Assembly (NCBI GenBank): GCA_022496805.1
Contig: CM040087.1
Location: forward strand, 4,848,001 to 4,912,000
Length of the DNA: 64,000 bases
DNA from: Pohlia nutans
Taxonomy: Eukaryota > Streptophyta > Bryopsida > Bryales > Mniaceae
Direction: 5' to 3'
Below are positions 25,101 through 37,023 of this stretch, one piece after another. Made by a program: the position numbers and the translations under genes. The notes beneath the pieces are model-generated. The model searched no databases. It was not told the DNA's origin and saw only the letters and a program-made list of their open reading frames with translations. Numbering within the stretch: the stretch's first letter is position 1; each line of letters starts with the position of its first letter.

Positions 25101-28100
25101 GTCTTTTGTCATCGATTTCCAAGGTCATTCATATTTTGTTGCATTTGTAGTCCTTTTATTGCAATTCTGATCATTTCCTTGTTCTGATTGGGTGACATCT
25201 TGCAGGCTATGGTGGCCCATGTTGATGGATTGAATTCAAGGATGCCTAATCACACAAAAGAATGGAGCACAAAGGGCCTTCAAGCTGCTTGGCGACTGGG
25301 CCAGTGGGACCTTTTAGAAGAATATGTTAAAAGAGCCGATGAAAATAGCTCCACAAATGTCTCGGAAGGTATCTCGTTTGATTTGAGTCTGGCAAAGATC
25401 TTGCAAGCTCTCCAAAGGAGGGACCATGATGAGTTTTCAAAGCACTTATTAAACTGCAGAGAAACTCTTCTCGGACCATTGGGAGCAGCGAGCATGGAAT
25501 CCTACTCCCGTGCTTATCCATATGTTGTAAAGTTACATATGCTGCAGGAGCTAGAGGATTTTAGTGCACTTGTTACCACAGACGCTGGAGGAACGAATAA
25601 TTCTGTTGAAGGTCAGAGGAAACACCCATACGCGAGGATGGAAGAGTTGGTTGAAGACTGGGAGAGTCGCCTCAAAATTACACAGGTATGTCATCCTCAG
25701 CTTTTAGACGCCAAATTGATGGAGCATTGAAGACGGAGAATGTCAAGGTGAATTTCGCTACAGAATTTCGCGCCTTGGTGACCAAACCAGGCATCATAAC
25801 TTATCTTACAAACGATGATTCAGCTTCAGTTTGCCTGTGCACGTCTTCTGTGCAGCCTTCACTGTGGACGCGAGAACCTATTTTGGCACTACGGAGACTG
25901 GTATTCAATGAGACTGGCTTGCCAGATGAAGTTGGTGTCTGCTGGCTCCAGTATGCAAAATTGTGTCGGGAAGCTGGGCATTATGAAACTGCCAGCCGAG
26001 CTATCTTGCAGGTACTAACTAATCATATTTTGTAGGATATAAATTATTCACTTCCTTTAATTGCACCTCCATAATTACGTGAATAGCAGTAATTATACTC
26101 ATCATCCTTCTTGTGCAGGCCCAATCTGTGAGGGCTCCCAACGCTCACATGGAGATGGCGAAACTCCTCTGGGACACACAAAAATGTCATCGAGCAATAG
26201 CCGAACTTCAGCAAGCACTTTCAAATCTCCCAACAGAGGTCAGGCCTTATTTCGAAACGAAGATACATCAATGATTGAATTCCCTTACTGGCATAACTTT
26301 TGGATTTCTACTTTTTTCGTTTTTGTTAGCTTTAAAGACAAGCAGTTATGAAACGACGAAACTAGATTGCTCGTGCTTATTTTAGACGTTCGTGGAGACT
26401 GATGTTTTTCGCTATTACTTATTTCTAATTTTTTTCCTCAATCACAGGTTTTAGGGGAAGCAACAGGTGCAGCGTTGGGTGGCCTCTTGGTCACTCAATC
26501 TGCTGTTCCTCAAGTAGCACCTGGACTACCTAAGAGCTCAGCTCGGGCTCTCTCGACTACCCAAGTACATAGAGACAAAGAGCTTGATGTGGCAAAAATC
26601 CTTTTGCTTTTGGCTCGCTGGGTGCACCACACCGGGCAAAAACAAAAAAAGGACGTCCTCAGCCTCTATGCGCAAGTTCGTGGACTAAAGCCTCAATGGG
26701 AAAAGGGCTACTTTTCAGTTGCCAAGTACTATGATGACTTATTAGTTGATGCAAGGAGAAGGCAGGATGAAAATCAAGACGGAGGCGGTGATTCTGTCTC
26801 GGTATGGGTGGTGTCACTGGTGCAGGGAGTGGTCATTGACGTCAATTTTTTCATTACTGTTCCCATAGGCTTTATTTAGTATCTCCAACTGCATATTCAT
26901 TTACTTGCCGCCTACACTGAGTATGTACTATTTCCAATAAATTTAGACTGTACTTGTTTCAGAAAGGCAAGCAGAAGCGGCATGCTCCAGCAGATGAACC
27001 CTGGTGGTCATATCTTCCTGATGCTCTCCTTTTCTATGCTAAAGGGCTGCATAAAGGGCATCGGTGCCTTTTCCAAGCCCTTCCTCGTTTGCTGACCCTC
27101 TGGTTTGAGTTTGGAACACATTTTCGTGGAGATGGTTTGGCAACCAAACATGTGAAGACAGTATTTGGAAGAGTATGTTCTTACCTTGATTCTTTCATAC
27201 CATTGTAGTGTCACGTCACTTTGATGCGAAAGATAAGACTAACGTTGCATTATGTCGTACTGATTCTTTTGTTCTGCTCCGTTCTGTTTGTTTGTGAAAT
27301 TTAGTTGTCTTGTAGACTTACCAATTCGCCTGTTGGCTTTTAGACGATGAGCATAATGAGAGGATGCCTCAAGGACCTTCCAGCTTATCAGTGGTTGACA
27401 GCACTGTCGCAACTAGTATCAAGGATATGCCATCAGAACGAAATACTGGTCCAGTTAGTCAAACAGATAATCATCTACGTTCTTCAGGTGAGCTAGCTAA
27501 ATGTATCAGTTCTACTTATGAATGCTAGAGTAGGTTTTAATTTCTGATCTTGCAATTGCTTCAAGTTCAGCTTGGTTTACTATGTACCTGTAATCACCTT
27601 AGAATTTAGAGTCTTGCTTTTGCAACCTGCGCATGATCCTAAATAATCTGTCTGAAATGGGTACTAGCAGCCCTAGCAGCCTTTCCTGTCCTTATGTATC
27701 ATTTTGATAGGTGTATCCACAACAAGCCCTGTGGACTATGGCGGCAGTATCGAAGTCCACTGTTGCAGCTAGACGTGAAGCAGCAGCTGAAATAATTCAA
27801 CAGGCAAAGAATGATGGTGCAACAAAGGACAAACCTTTGTTCCACCAGTTTGCGGTGCTGATTGATCAGATGATCAAGCTGTCGTTCTATCCAGGCCAGG
27901 CTAAGGCCAAGACAGTGAATATACAATCTGAGTTTAGTGCCCTCAAACGCATGATGCCTGTGGGCGTCATTATGCCTCTTCAGAAAGCCTTGACAGTGAG
28001 CCTTCCAGCTGATGGGTTGTCAAATACGAAGTACAATCCTTTTCCAGCTGGTGATTATCCGACCATATCGGGAATCATGGATGAGGTTGAAATACTTGCC

Positions 28101-30728
28101 TCGCTGCAGCGACCCAAAAAGGTATGTGCATATGCTTGCAACCATAACATTCTTGGAATCCAAAACAGTCAGCCAAGAAAAGGAATCCAGATTCTTTTTG
28201 AGCTCATCTGTCACAATCTTTAGCTTGTATTATATTTGCAAAGACTAGTGTGGCTCATTTTAGAATTTTCTTTTTACTTTCATCTAGTCGTCCTTGGTCG
28301 GCATGTTTGCATGTGGAGTCATGTGACAGCGATTGCATGTCTGGCAACTGAATAAATTTCGTCACAAGTGGGCTAGTTCTTCAATATTTTAGTCATCCGT
28401 TGTTTTTTTGTGCTACGGTGGAAAAAGTGCAAGCTGTTTACTACTCTACAATGTTCTAACTGTTGTAGTGGCATGTCATTCTGTACAACCATGCATACGA
28501 GGAAAGTGTTGATTGTTCTCTAATGAGATTGCGGATAATGGTTTCAGGTGGTTCTACTTGGCAGTGATGGGACTGAGCATCCCTTTTTATGTAAGCCTAA
28601 AGACGACTTACGAAAGGATGCTCGTATGATGGAGTTCACAACCATGATAAATCGCCTTCTATCCAAAGATGCAAAAAGCAGACGACGGAAACTGTACGTG
28701 CGCACTTTCGCAGTCATTCCCCTTACTGAGGATTGTGGAATGATCGAGTGGGTCTTACACACACGAGGCTTACGACACATTTTGCAAGACATATATGTAG
28801 CCGCAGGGAAGTTTGATCGGCAGAAGACCAACCCCCTCATAAAACGTCTTTATGATCAGCAAGGTGCGCAAGGGGAGGCAGAAGTATTCCAAAATAAAGT
28901 GCTACCGATGTTTCCCCCAGTTTTCCACCGCTGGTTTCTCAACATGTTTCAAGAACCTGCAGCTTGGTTTCGAGCTCGCATTGCTTATGCACACACAACA
29001 GCCGTATGGTCTATGGTGGGACATATCGTTGGCCTCGGAGATCGACATGGTGAAAATATACTGTTTGATTCAACAACTGGTGACTGCGTTCACGTTGATT
29101 TCAGTTGCCTTTTTGACAAAGGGCTCTCACTGGAGAAGCCTGAGGTCGTGCCATTCCGTCTCACTCAGGTAAGAACTTGTTACCCAAGTGACCAAGATAA
29201 AAATAGAAATCCCACTGTGGAAGCTAATCATTGATTATAGTAACTTTCAAAACCTGTTTCTATTGTTAACAAATGTATTGTATGATGTCTTCTTTCTATG
29301 GGTATGATATCTTCTGAGTTAGAGCATATGTATTGTATGATATTCTATTTTCTTTAACTCAATAGCAGATTGAGTCATTGATGCATTAAATTATTAGCCA
29401 ATGTCTAGCAGATAGAGACATTGATGCCAATCTGATTTGGCTAATAATTTACATATATCACTTGGCATTTGCTATTTGGTTGAAAAAAATTCCTCTGAAA
29501 ACACTCTCCATGATTAGCTTATGAAGGTTGTGGCCATGGTTTTTTTTAATAAGGCAGAAAGCACTCTTATGCCACTTCTTAATGGCATTAGTTAGGTATT
29601 ACTCAACAATTTTTTCATGCTAGTTTGCAGTATCCCGAAGTTCTTACGGGCTTCTGAATGGTGGCAATGCAGAATATGGTGGATGGATTAGGTATCACGG
29701 GGTATGAGGGAGTGTTCCTTAGTGTTTGTGAGATCACCTTAAGCATATTGAGGGCACACCGGGAAACACTCGTAAGCGTTCTGGAGACCTTCATTCACGA
29801 TCCGCTTGTTGAATGGACCAAATCACACAAGTCGAGTGGCGTTGAGGTGCAGAATCCACATGCGCAGGTATTTATTTCTACGCTCTTAGTCTGCATACTT
29901 AGTACTCTTGACTATCAGTATTGCTATCAATCAACTTTGCATGAAGTTCTCACTTCTCTCGTACGAAGGTCTACTGTAAGTTCATTTGCTGCTGCTTCCA
30001 CATAGACTGATATTATGTTGGAATATATGTGAAGACAAATGTATTAAAATTGAGTATAACTTGCCATTCAATCATAGAAGAGGGATTCTCAGTTATTTGC
30101 ACAAGTGCTTCTCCTTCACCCATCGAACTGCTGATATTTGGAGTACTACGTAGGTGTCTTTTTATACTCCATAGATTATGTAAGAACTTATTAGGTTTAT
30201 TATGCATCTACTAATAATTTAGCCTTATGGCTATATTAGTCTTATGATTCTCTAGTTGCCTCATAAGACTCTTGGTTAGTTAAATAACCATGGGGTAACT
30301 TAATTCCAGTATCTCCGCTTAGCTAAGCAACAATAATGCATACCACTTAATGTGCACTAAGTAATTAACTCCCGCTTAACTCTCCATTGAGGTTAAGACA
30401 CTAAACCAAAATATCATTTTTCTTTCTAGATGAACCGTCGGATCGAGTGTTGTTTTACTTTAGGATTTCTGGTAATAATGAACTTGTGGTTCCCAAAAAA
30501 TTTGAAAGCCAGTTGTCGCATTGCTCATTCTCTTCGTTGTGCATTCTTGTGTTGGTACAGCGTGCAATAGCAAGTATTGAGGCGCGTTTACAAGGAGTGG
30601 TGGTTGGTGTTGGGGCTGCACCTTCATTACCACTATCAGTAGAAGGCCAAGCCCACCGCCTAATTGCTGAGGCTGTCTCCCATAGCAACCTCTCAAAAAT
30701 GTACATATGGTGGATGGCATGGTTTTAA
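16115..30728 (+). CDS. SMG1: Serine/threonine-protein kinase SMG1 (PIKK), about 26 coding exons
   Basis: SMG1 phosphorylates UPF1 in nonsense-mediated mRNA decay. Predicted exons: 16115-16271, 16732-16876, 17090-17202, 17307-17656, 17878-17983, 18161-18330, 18640-19338, 19471-19561, 19687-20081, 20352-20646, 20833-21309, 21721-22157, 22324-22696, 22892-23413, 23538-24183, 24331-24992, 25206-25685, 25856-26011, 26119-26238, 26448-26801, 26963-27172, 27344-27487, 27711-28121, 28548-29168, 29673-29867, 30561-30728. They total roughly 2,830 codons. The N-terminal half is helical-repeat sequence. The FAT region includes LPAYQWLTALSQLVSRICHQ and VYPQQALWTMAAVSKST. The kinase has a lysine region (KPKDDLRKDARMMEF), catalytic loop GLGDRHGENILFD and metal-binding HVDFSCLFDKG. 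The FATC end is VEGQAHRLIAEAV..NLSKMYIWWMAWF and stop. These match plant SMG1 as I know it. Reading frame is continuous at all checked junctions except exon 8 to 9. The long kinase-FATC insertion of animal SMG1 is absent. The start was chosen at ATG 16115 (MADLYALLRDLG). Confidence 0.93.
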
Positions 30729-32398
30729 CTCCTAGTACTGAAGCAATTAAGATGAAGTTGAGGGTACAATACCAATGCATTTTGTGTACGCAGCAAATTC
30801 AAACATGCCCATTTATTCTTGGAGGACTACACAAGGTCTTTCCATAGAGTTCAAGATTGTCGTTCAAGATTGCTCATCTTTGCATGGTATGTCTTGTATT
30901 AGCTTAAGTCTACAAATGGAAGATTGGGTTTAAAATCACTTCTAATTTTTTCAAAATTTCAAATTTTGTTCTTGTAGTTGATTAAGACTTTGGTTTTTTT
31001 AACAAAATTTAGCCAACTCAAGAAAGAATGCATTGAACTTCTTTCTTTGCTACAATAGAACAACAGATGTGAAAACTAGTGGGATAGGTATGGCCATGGG
31101 TATTTCAAATCTAAATCCATCATAAATTTGAGATATTTAGGGTATTTTATATCCTTAATAGTTTTGGAATGCCCTACCAAGACATTAGGTGAATTGTAAG
31201 TATTAAGGATATAGAGTATAAGGTATTCCAAATCATTGCACATATATTCCCATGCATATAAACCTCCTATCAACCTTCAAACCTACAATTCTTGATTATT
31301 CTTCCATAAAAAAAATTAGAATCAAAGGATTCTACTAGGGATCAATGGACTTGTGTCACTGTTAAATATGGTTGACACGGAAGGCTTTCAAAATTAGCTA
31401 TCTCCTAGACGCATGAACCTAGTAGAGTTTTGTTAATGGGGTTGGAAGAGAGCTTAGAAGAATTGCACTAGCCGTCAATTTCCTTGCCAATTGACACAAT
31501 TCAAGGCATGGGTAGAGAGAGCCCCGCCTCTAAATCCCCCGGTGGTCTTGAATGCGGGTACTATTCATCCACCCCTCCTTTTCATTGGAATTTCCATTTT
31601 GGGCACTTTCAGTGCTTTTTTTGGTAATTTGGTTGGGCCTAAACGGAACAAAAATAGGGGGCACTTTTGTCCCCATTCATTCAAGACTACCAAGGGTTCT
31701 ACAGAAATCCTAGAGAGAGGGAGGCATTCAAGGTTTGGCTATCTAAATTCATCCATAGAGTAGCATGGTGCTCCACGGATATCTACAAACTATAATTACA
31801 CTTGTCCATTTGTCCTCTTCATATCTTTCATACAGTGATATCGAAATTGGCTAAAATTAGCTAGATTTCTACCCAAAAATGGGGCTGCCAAACATACAAA
31901 GAAAGAAAATGAAAAAAGAATTGAAATGTAGCGAGAATGCTCATCATGATATAAATATGTAGCAAATTCATGAGGTGATATCCATGGATATCATCATGGT
32001 ATCACCTTAGTATATCAAGGGTATTGCCGGATATTATAGAGGTATCGTGAGTATTGTATGCATTGGGTAGCAAAAGTAGATACCATTTATGTGGGAGATT
32101 GCATAATGTTCTAAATGTCATAAAGTGGTTCTGAGATCACTGCTTTCATAATGTATCCAAGTTGCTATTTCGTTAACAAATTCATATTTTTACACTATGG
32201 CAGCCTACATTCAAATTTAAAATTTCCAAACATAGATACAAATAATGGAACAATGTACACTTGCAACATCAAAATTTGAAAATAGTAAAAGAGCACTTGA
32301 ATTTGACAACACTAACTTTCAAGCTAGTAGATGTATCATTCTCCTTGAGATCCACTCTGAAAAGCATGCTTCCTTCTTGTGATCCCAATTCTACTAAA
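30729..32398. other. Intergenic DNA downstream of SMG1
   Basis: The first few hundred bases are the likely SMG1 3' UTR. An imperfect inverted repeat lies near 31135-31225 (GATATTTAGGGTATTTTATATCC with a related block). I see no gene. Confidence 0.4.
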
Positions 32399-32814
32399 GG
32401 CCCGTTCGCACTTGGCCTTTGCTAAGAGCGTGGATAAAAATTTAACACCTCCACAATTCGGGGAGGAATGCCTTCTTTTTGGAAAGGGTGTCATCAATGA
32501 GGTTCGTTTAGGCCTAATCAATAGGAAGGGGATTACATAATGGCCCCCCAAGTGGGACAATACATAAGACCACTCATAAGTGAGGAAAACTTGAGAATCT
32601 TTTCAATATTGGTGCTCCCTTAAGTATTACCTACTATTGCTCAAATCTCTTTTGTCCTCCTAAATGTTAACTAAAACCCACTCTTGAAAGTGTGCCATGT
32701 GGACATCCATGTAGGATTGGTAATTACTAAAGAATGTAGGTGGGAACACACACTTTTTAATGAAGATAACACCCCCTCCTAAGACCTCCTCTAAGGCCAG
32801 GTGGGAACAGACCC
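32399..32814. mobile_element. Inverted-repeat MITE (416 bp), hAT-like termini
   Basis: The left end GGCCCGTTCGCACTTGGCCTT and the inverse of the right end GGGTCTGTTCCCACCTGGCC form imperfect TIRs. The termini resemble those of the element at 58398-58762. No transposase and no certain target duplication, so the superfamily is tentative. Confidence 0.5.
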
Positions 32815-33103
32815 TAATACTACGATTTAATGTCCAGTAATAATTGATATCTTTTATTATAGCTATGAGCATTTCTTGGGTTTGAATTGTGAGTACTGAG
32901 GGTGAAGAGGTACTTTATTTGAGGTTCGCAATTGCAGAAACATTCACAATTTCTATAGGAATTTCCTGGCGATAAAGGCGGTGTATGTTTAATTCCAGCG
33001 ATTGGATGACATGTCGGAAGGACAGAAGCGCAGGAAGCAAATAACTTAGATGGGGGAGGGGGAAGGGTTCGCAAACCCTAAAAAGGCCTTCATGTACCTG
33101 TAT

Positions 33104-33287
33104 CCCTATTTCAAAAATACTGATGATTTCTATCTGAGGGTCAGCAGTTTGCAATAGATTCACAACACGTGGAAATAATTTAGGGTCTATTCTAATGACC
33201 TGGGCACTCTTAGCCAAAAGATTAAAGTCGCACAATGCACAATATTGCAGTTCAAGGCTCCCAAAGCTTCCCTTGCTCTGGTTAGCA
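33104..33287 (-). pseudogene. Exon-like open frame, unidentified protein
   Basis: A minus-strand open stretch has protein-like composition: SKGSFGSLELQYCALCDF, then NLLAKSAQVIRIDPKLFPRV and VNLLQTADPQIEIISIFEIG. It is bordered by a plausible acceptor (CTAACCAG) and donor (CAG|GTACAT). The helical, leucine-rich pattern suggests an armadillo/HEAT-like exon. I could not name the protein or find linked exons, so it may be an isolated gene fragment. Confidence 0.3.
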
Positions 33288-33798
33288 GCTCCTCAAACAA
33301 GTGATCCCGGTGATCATATAATAAACCAATCGTACTGCCGTCAATATGATAATCAAGCTTTCTTCTCACTAATACAGTCCCATATTTCACAAAAACAACA
33401 CTTTAGCCATAAAATCAATCTCTCTCATGGAAATTAGCAACGGCAGAGTGATTATTCGTTTCATGTGAGAAGAATTAAGCATTATTTCTATTAACGAAAC
33501 AGAAACAGAAGCGAGAGGAAAAACTGATACAGGCTTAATCTATATCTCCACGCAGTACAAAACCCTAATCTGAAAACGGCAGGACTGAGATGCAATTTAG
33601 GTCTAGATCCAAAACGAAACTTGAAGCATCTAGGATAGAAACAACAAATGGTGATGAAAGTAATATCACAAATATTCACGAAAAGAATCATATGAAAGAA
33701 CTTCGGGAGGAGTAAGGTAAGGGTGCGTTTTGAACAGAACTTCCATTTCAGTAGGCCCCGAAACAAGCAATGATGTCTTAGCCCTAATCCTGAAAACC

Positions 33799-34239
33799 CT
33801 ATGCAGTGAGGATGACTGCACCACCAGCCTCCTTGATCTTCTTCTCCGCGAGCTTCGAGAAGAACTTGGCCTTCACAACCATGGGCTGCGTCGGCAGGTC
33901 GCCCTTTCCGAGAACCTTGAAGAATCCGTGCTGCGTGACGTCCAAGAGAGGCGCGCTCTTCTCCCCGTCGGCCTTCTCCTTGACAGCCTCCGGCACCAGC
34001 GACCACAACTTGTCGATGTTGACGATGGGGCAGTGGAACTTGTTCATGGTCTTGTGGAAGTAGCGCATACCGACCTTGCCGAAGTACCCCGGATGGTACT
34101 TGTCGAACAGGATGCGGTGGTGGTGCATGCCTCCGGCATTACCCCGACCTCCTGGATGCTTGCGGTGCTTGCCCACACGCCCGTGACCCGCACTCACGTG
34201 GCCCCTTTTCTTCCTGTTCTTCTTCAGCCGGGTCGTCAT
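33799..34239 (-). CDS. RPL27A: 60S ribosomal protein L27a (uL15)
   Basis: An intronless 146-codon gene. The start is ATG at 34237-34239 ([18 protein letters not shown]) and the stop is at 33799-33801. The glycine- and histidine-rich N-terminus ([38 protein letters not shown]) and C-terminus ([13 protein letters not shown]) are diagnostic of eukaryotic L27a, the uL15 family, a large-subunit protein that contacts 28S rRNA. Length is the usual plant 146 aa. The in-frame upstream extension to 34299 is not typical of the family and is read as 5' UTR. GC content is well above the surroundings. A telo-box lies about 105 bp upstream. The window shows no other exon, so it is either naturally intronless (as in some plant paralogs) or an old retrocopy. 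The intact frame and promoter element favour a working gene. Confidence 0.97.
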   Translation of the reverse strand: MTTRLKKNRKKRGHVSAGHGRVGKHRKHPGGRGNAGGMHHHRILFDKYHPGYFGKVGMRYFHKTMNKFHCPIVNIDKLWSLVPEAVKEKADGEKSAPLLDVTQHGFFKVLGKGDLPTQPMVVKAKFFSKLAEKKIKEAGGAVILTA

Positions 34240-34344
34240 TGTGGTGGAGCTCTTCCGCAGCTGCTCCGAGGCTCTGTCTGGCAACACAGCAACACACACA
34301 AAAGAGACCGGCGACGCTGTTGGACCGCAGGCTTTGTAAGCTTC

Positions 34345-34353
34345 AAACCCTAA
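34345..34353 (-). promoter_or_regulatory. Telo-box (AAACCCTAA) upstream of RPL27A
   Basis: AAACCCTAA on the plus strand lies about 105 bp upstream of the RPL27A ATG. Telo-boxes are common in promoters and leaders of plant ribosomal-protein genes, where they act with other elements to drive expression in dividing cells. Confidence 0.6.
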
Positions 34354-34539
34354 TTTCGCCTTCTACGGCTGAGATCCACCACAATCCAACGGTCCAGATT
34401 TGAGAGTGCCAAGCTCTCGCGAACGAATGAAGAATGGACGAAACGTCATTCGTTCGTCGAAGATCTGTTCGCCACGGTTGTAGGCTTCTCTGTTGACACC
34501 GGACCCATGTCTATGACCGTGGAGTAAATCTTCAATCTA

Positions 34540-34626
34540 GATAGATAGAAACTCCGGTCCTCTTGCGAGGCCGGCGTGAATATAGTGTCTGTTCGTCTTA
34601 ACAATGAGCCAAGGGACATTGGTACC
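34540..34626 (-). mobile_element. SINE-like short retroposon, copy 2, with 13-bp target duplication
   Basis: The body is flanked by perfect direct repeats AATCTTCAATCTA (34527-34539 and 34627-34639). On the minus strand it ends in a TCTATCTATC tail. It contains the hairpin CCGGTCCTC..GAGGCCGG and the family signature GGCGTGAATATAGTGTCTGTTCG. It inserted about 300 bp upstream of the RPL27A start. Confidence 0.8.
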
Positions 34627-34639
34627 AATCTTCAATCTA

Positions 34640-35642
34640 CAGTATATGCTCTTCGGTAAAAATTTCAAAAAAAAAACAAAAAATTCAACATGCAGTCGTA
34701 AATTTGTTAATTTAAATTTTTTTTATGTGAACATCTACATGCCATGTCTTCTTAAAGGTTCTTCATCAAATCTTTACTTTGTCTCTTTACTTTGTAGATA
34801 TGAGAATCTCTATCCATTTATCCCAATATATATAGAAAAAGGATTCCATTTACAAGAGAGTTATGAAAACAAGAGTGCTATAGAATTACAAGAACGAGTT
34901 CTATCTTGTTTCAAAAATGTAACTAGTCTTGAACGGGGTTATGCAAAATAATCTCTTCGTTACACAGCCCTATTATTGAAATTCGCGGTATTAACCCTAC
35001 TCCAGACACCGATCACCTACTCCATAGCCGTACTCTTTCTTCTTTCCTGGTTGGTTTGCAAGCTATGGATGTGACGATGGCCGTATGGCTGTATAGTAGA
35101 AGACCTGTCGTCTTTCATTCCCCATTTCGTGGGAATAGCGAACAATGGCTGAATATTATGCTTATATTTTTGCCTTCTTGTGACCGAAACCACTTACCAG
35201 CAGCACTAACATAGCCCATGTGCTTGGTGCGATTACATTCCTTTTTCATTTATAGTAAGTGAAAAACAACACATTTCGGAAATTGAAGGTGGCAAGTGTA
35301 AGCCATCACAGCCGCATTGTGCTGGTCAATGACTCCTGCAGAATTTACACTATTCTATTTTTCTTTTTCCTTTTCTTCAAATTCCTTCACAATAAGAATG
35401 GCGTCGAACTGGAAACAGATTGCAGATTTGTAGGTCAAGGAGGTTTCCAATTCAATTCATTACATTGTGAAAAATATAATTCAGATGAGACCAACTTTTA
35501 TGTCACTGGAATGAGTCAAGAACATTGCATGCATTGGTTGAACAACAAATAAATTTGAACGAAAAGAAGTCCACATAAGACCTACTCAAAACTGTTGAAA
35601 AAAACATGAGGCCCAATTTGGGCTTCTTGGTCCTTTAGAGGT
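34640..35642. other. Intergenic DNA with two unidentified open stretches
   Basis: The plus-strand frame ending at 34951 (..YENLYPFIPIYIEKGFHL..) is followed, in another frame, by an open stretch at about 34955-35212 (..RGINPTPDTDHLL.., ..FLVGLQAMDVTMAVWLYSRR..). Composition is protein-like but I do not recognise it. It could be a frame-shifted relic. TTGGTCCTTTAGAGGTTTAA just before 35647 is a solo right end of a TTAA-bounded element. Confidence 0.3.
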
Positions 35643-36219
35643 TTAACCCCGAACTGCCCAACCATGCATATTTTGCACGATGTACAGATTTCATCCTTAG
35701 TTTTTCATCCGTCGTGCATTTTTTGTAGTGTGATTTTTTTACTGAATTTTTTATGGGAAGTTAGCTTCATGTATGTGTGATCCAATCGGAAAAAAAACAA
35801 TTTCTGAAAAAATAATGCCTCATTTTGTGTTGCAGTGTTTCACCCAAAATTTTGAAGATTTTGGTCTAAAAGTGTTCTTGAAAAAATAAACTCGTAAAAT
35901 CAAGCATCCAAAAAATCCCCAAAAATCACTACACCTACAGTACTACATTATAACCCATCACAACAAATTTCATCCACATATTGTCAATATCTTATTCGTA
36001 ATTGAATCACAAAATAATTTTTTATTATATGTTTCAAAATTTATAGAAAAAGATTAGTGATAGCAATCATAGATCTAACCGTATAGATAGAATCTAAAAT
36101 TATAAATGTATAATTTTTATTCATACTTTAAGTTCTAAATATTCATATTAATTGCATTTTATAATGCATCTTTGCAAAACTGCCTAAACTGGACATAGGT
36201 GAGGACGTTTAGGGGTTAA
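35643..36219. mobile_element. TTAA-bounded piggyBac-type MITE, family 1 (577 bp)
   Basis: It starts TTAACCCCGAACTGCCCAACC and ends GAGGACGTTTAGGGGTTAA. An inverted-orientation copy of the same length is at 53334-53910, with relatives at 13021, 44192 and 54675. It has no coding capacity. The TTAA boundary followed by CCC matches piggyBac target and terminus preference. Confidence 0.75.
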
Positions 36220-36445
36220 CCCTTAAAGGTCCAGATTGGCCATTCCGGCCAATGTACACGACCGTATTTCATTGTATTTGGAATGGTTCTACACCTCCTA
36301 TGAGTATTGTATCAAAAGTAAAATTAAAATTCATGTCTACATGGTCTTAAAAGCTATTGGGATCTCAATTTGGAACTTTCTACTCATAACAAATGTTAAA
36401 TATACGGCAACATATCTACTATTCCCTAAATCCTTCAAGGGTCAA
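36216..36445. mobile_element. TTAA-bounded MITE, family 2 (230 bp), sharing TTAA with its neighbour
   Basis: It starts TTAACCCTTAAAGGTCCAG inside the terminal TTAA of the preceding element and ends in a degraded CCTTCAAGGGTCAA. Its interior is an inverted copy of 50438-50670 (shared blocks CATGTCTACATGGTCTTAA and GGAACTTTCTACT). Confidence 0.75.
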
Positions 36446-36911
36446 ATGTCACAAGGAACATGTATCACTCTGTCTAGGGCCATTTTGCCTCCCATTTAGA
36501 ACCCTTTTGAGATGGCGATTTTCTTGTCTAGGTCAAGAAGCAGAACCGGTCTGTATTGGAGATTGATGAATTTTCAAGTAGTTCGATTGCAAGAGAATTA
36601 ATGCACAGAAAAGTAGTAGCAACACTAGTATCACAAACCGAGCTGGCTCAATGATTTTCTTGCTAATGACTGTCATGTTGTTGGTGTTAATTAATTGCTT
36701 GTGGCAGTATAATGAAGGTAGTAGGAAGAAATTAAAATTAACCTTATATACAAAGACGTACTTGCAAAGCAAGAAGGTGTAAATAAGTGTAGAAATTGAT
36801 TTATCAAAAGTGTGGTAGAATTGGAAGTGAAGCCGGGCACGGTCATAAGTACTATCTCTTGAATGGGACAGAGGATTGCCTCGCTTTGTGTGATGCTTGG
36901 TTGATTCACTA

Positions 36912-37013
36912 AAGATAGATAGAAACACCGACCCTAAAGAGAGGGCCGACGTGAATAAAGTGTCCATTCGTAATGTCAATGACCCAATGCCCACGGGACA
37001 TAGGGACATTGGC
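36912..37013 (-). mobile_element. SINE-like short retroposon, copy 3, with 10-bp target duplication
   Basis: Flanked by TGATTCACTA (36902-36911 and 37014-37023). The minus-strand reading ends in a TCTATCTATCTTT tail. It includes the block GACCCAATGCCCACGGGACA, which folds with the following GGGACATTGG. It lies immediately left of the mariner-type MITE at 37024. Confidence 0.75.
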
Positions 37014-37023
37014 TGATTCACTA

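Noticed and set aside
27344..27487. Second open frame through SMG1 exon 22 (DEHNERMPQGPSS..)
   Set aside because: The other frame (TMSIMRGCLKDLPAYQW..) matches SMG1 and is continuous with both neighbouring exons.
33730..34353. Plus-strand ORF of 207 codons over RPL27A
   Set aside because: It is the antisense shadow of the ribosomal protein gene. The minus frame matches L27a along its whole length.
34540..34626. Self-cleaving ribozyme in the two-hairpin repeat
   Set aside because: The hammerhead core (CTGATGA..GAAA) is not present. Target duplications point to a retroposon instead.
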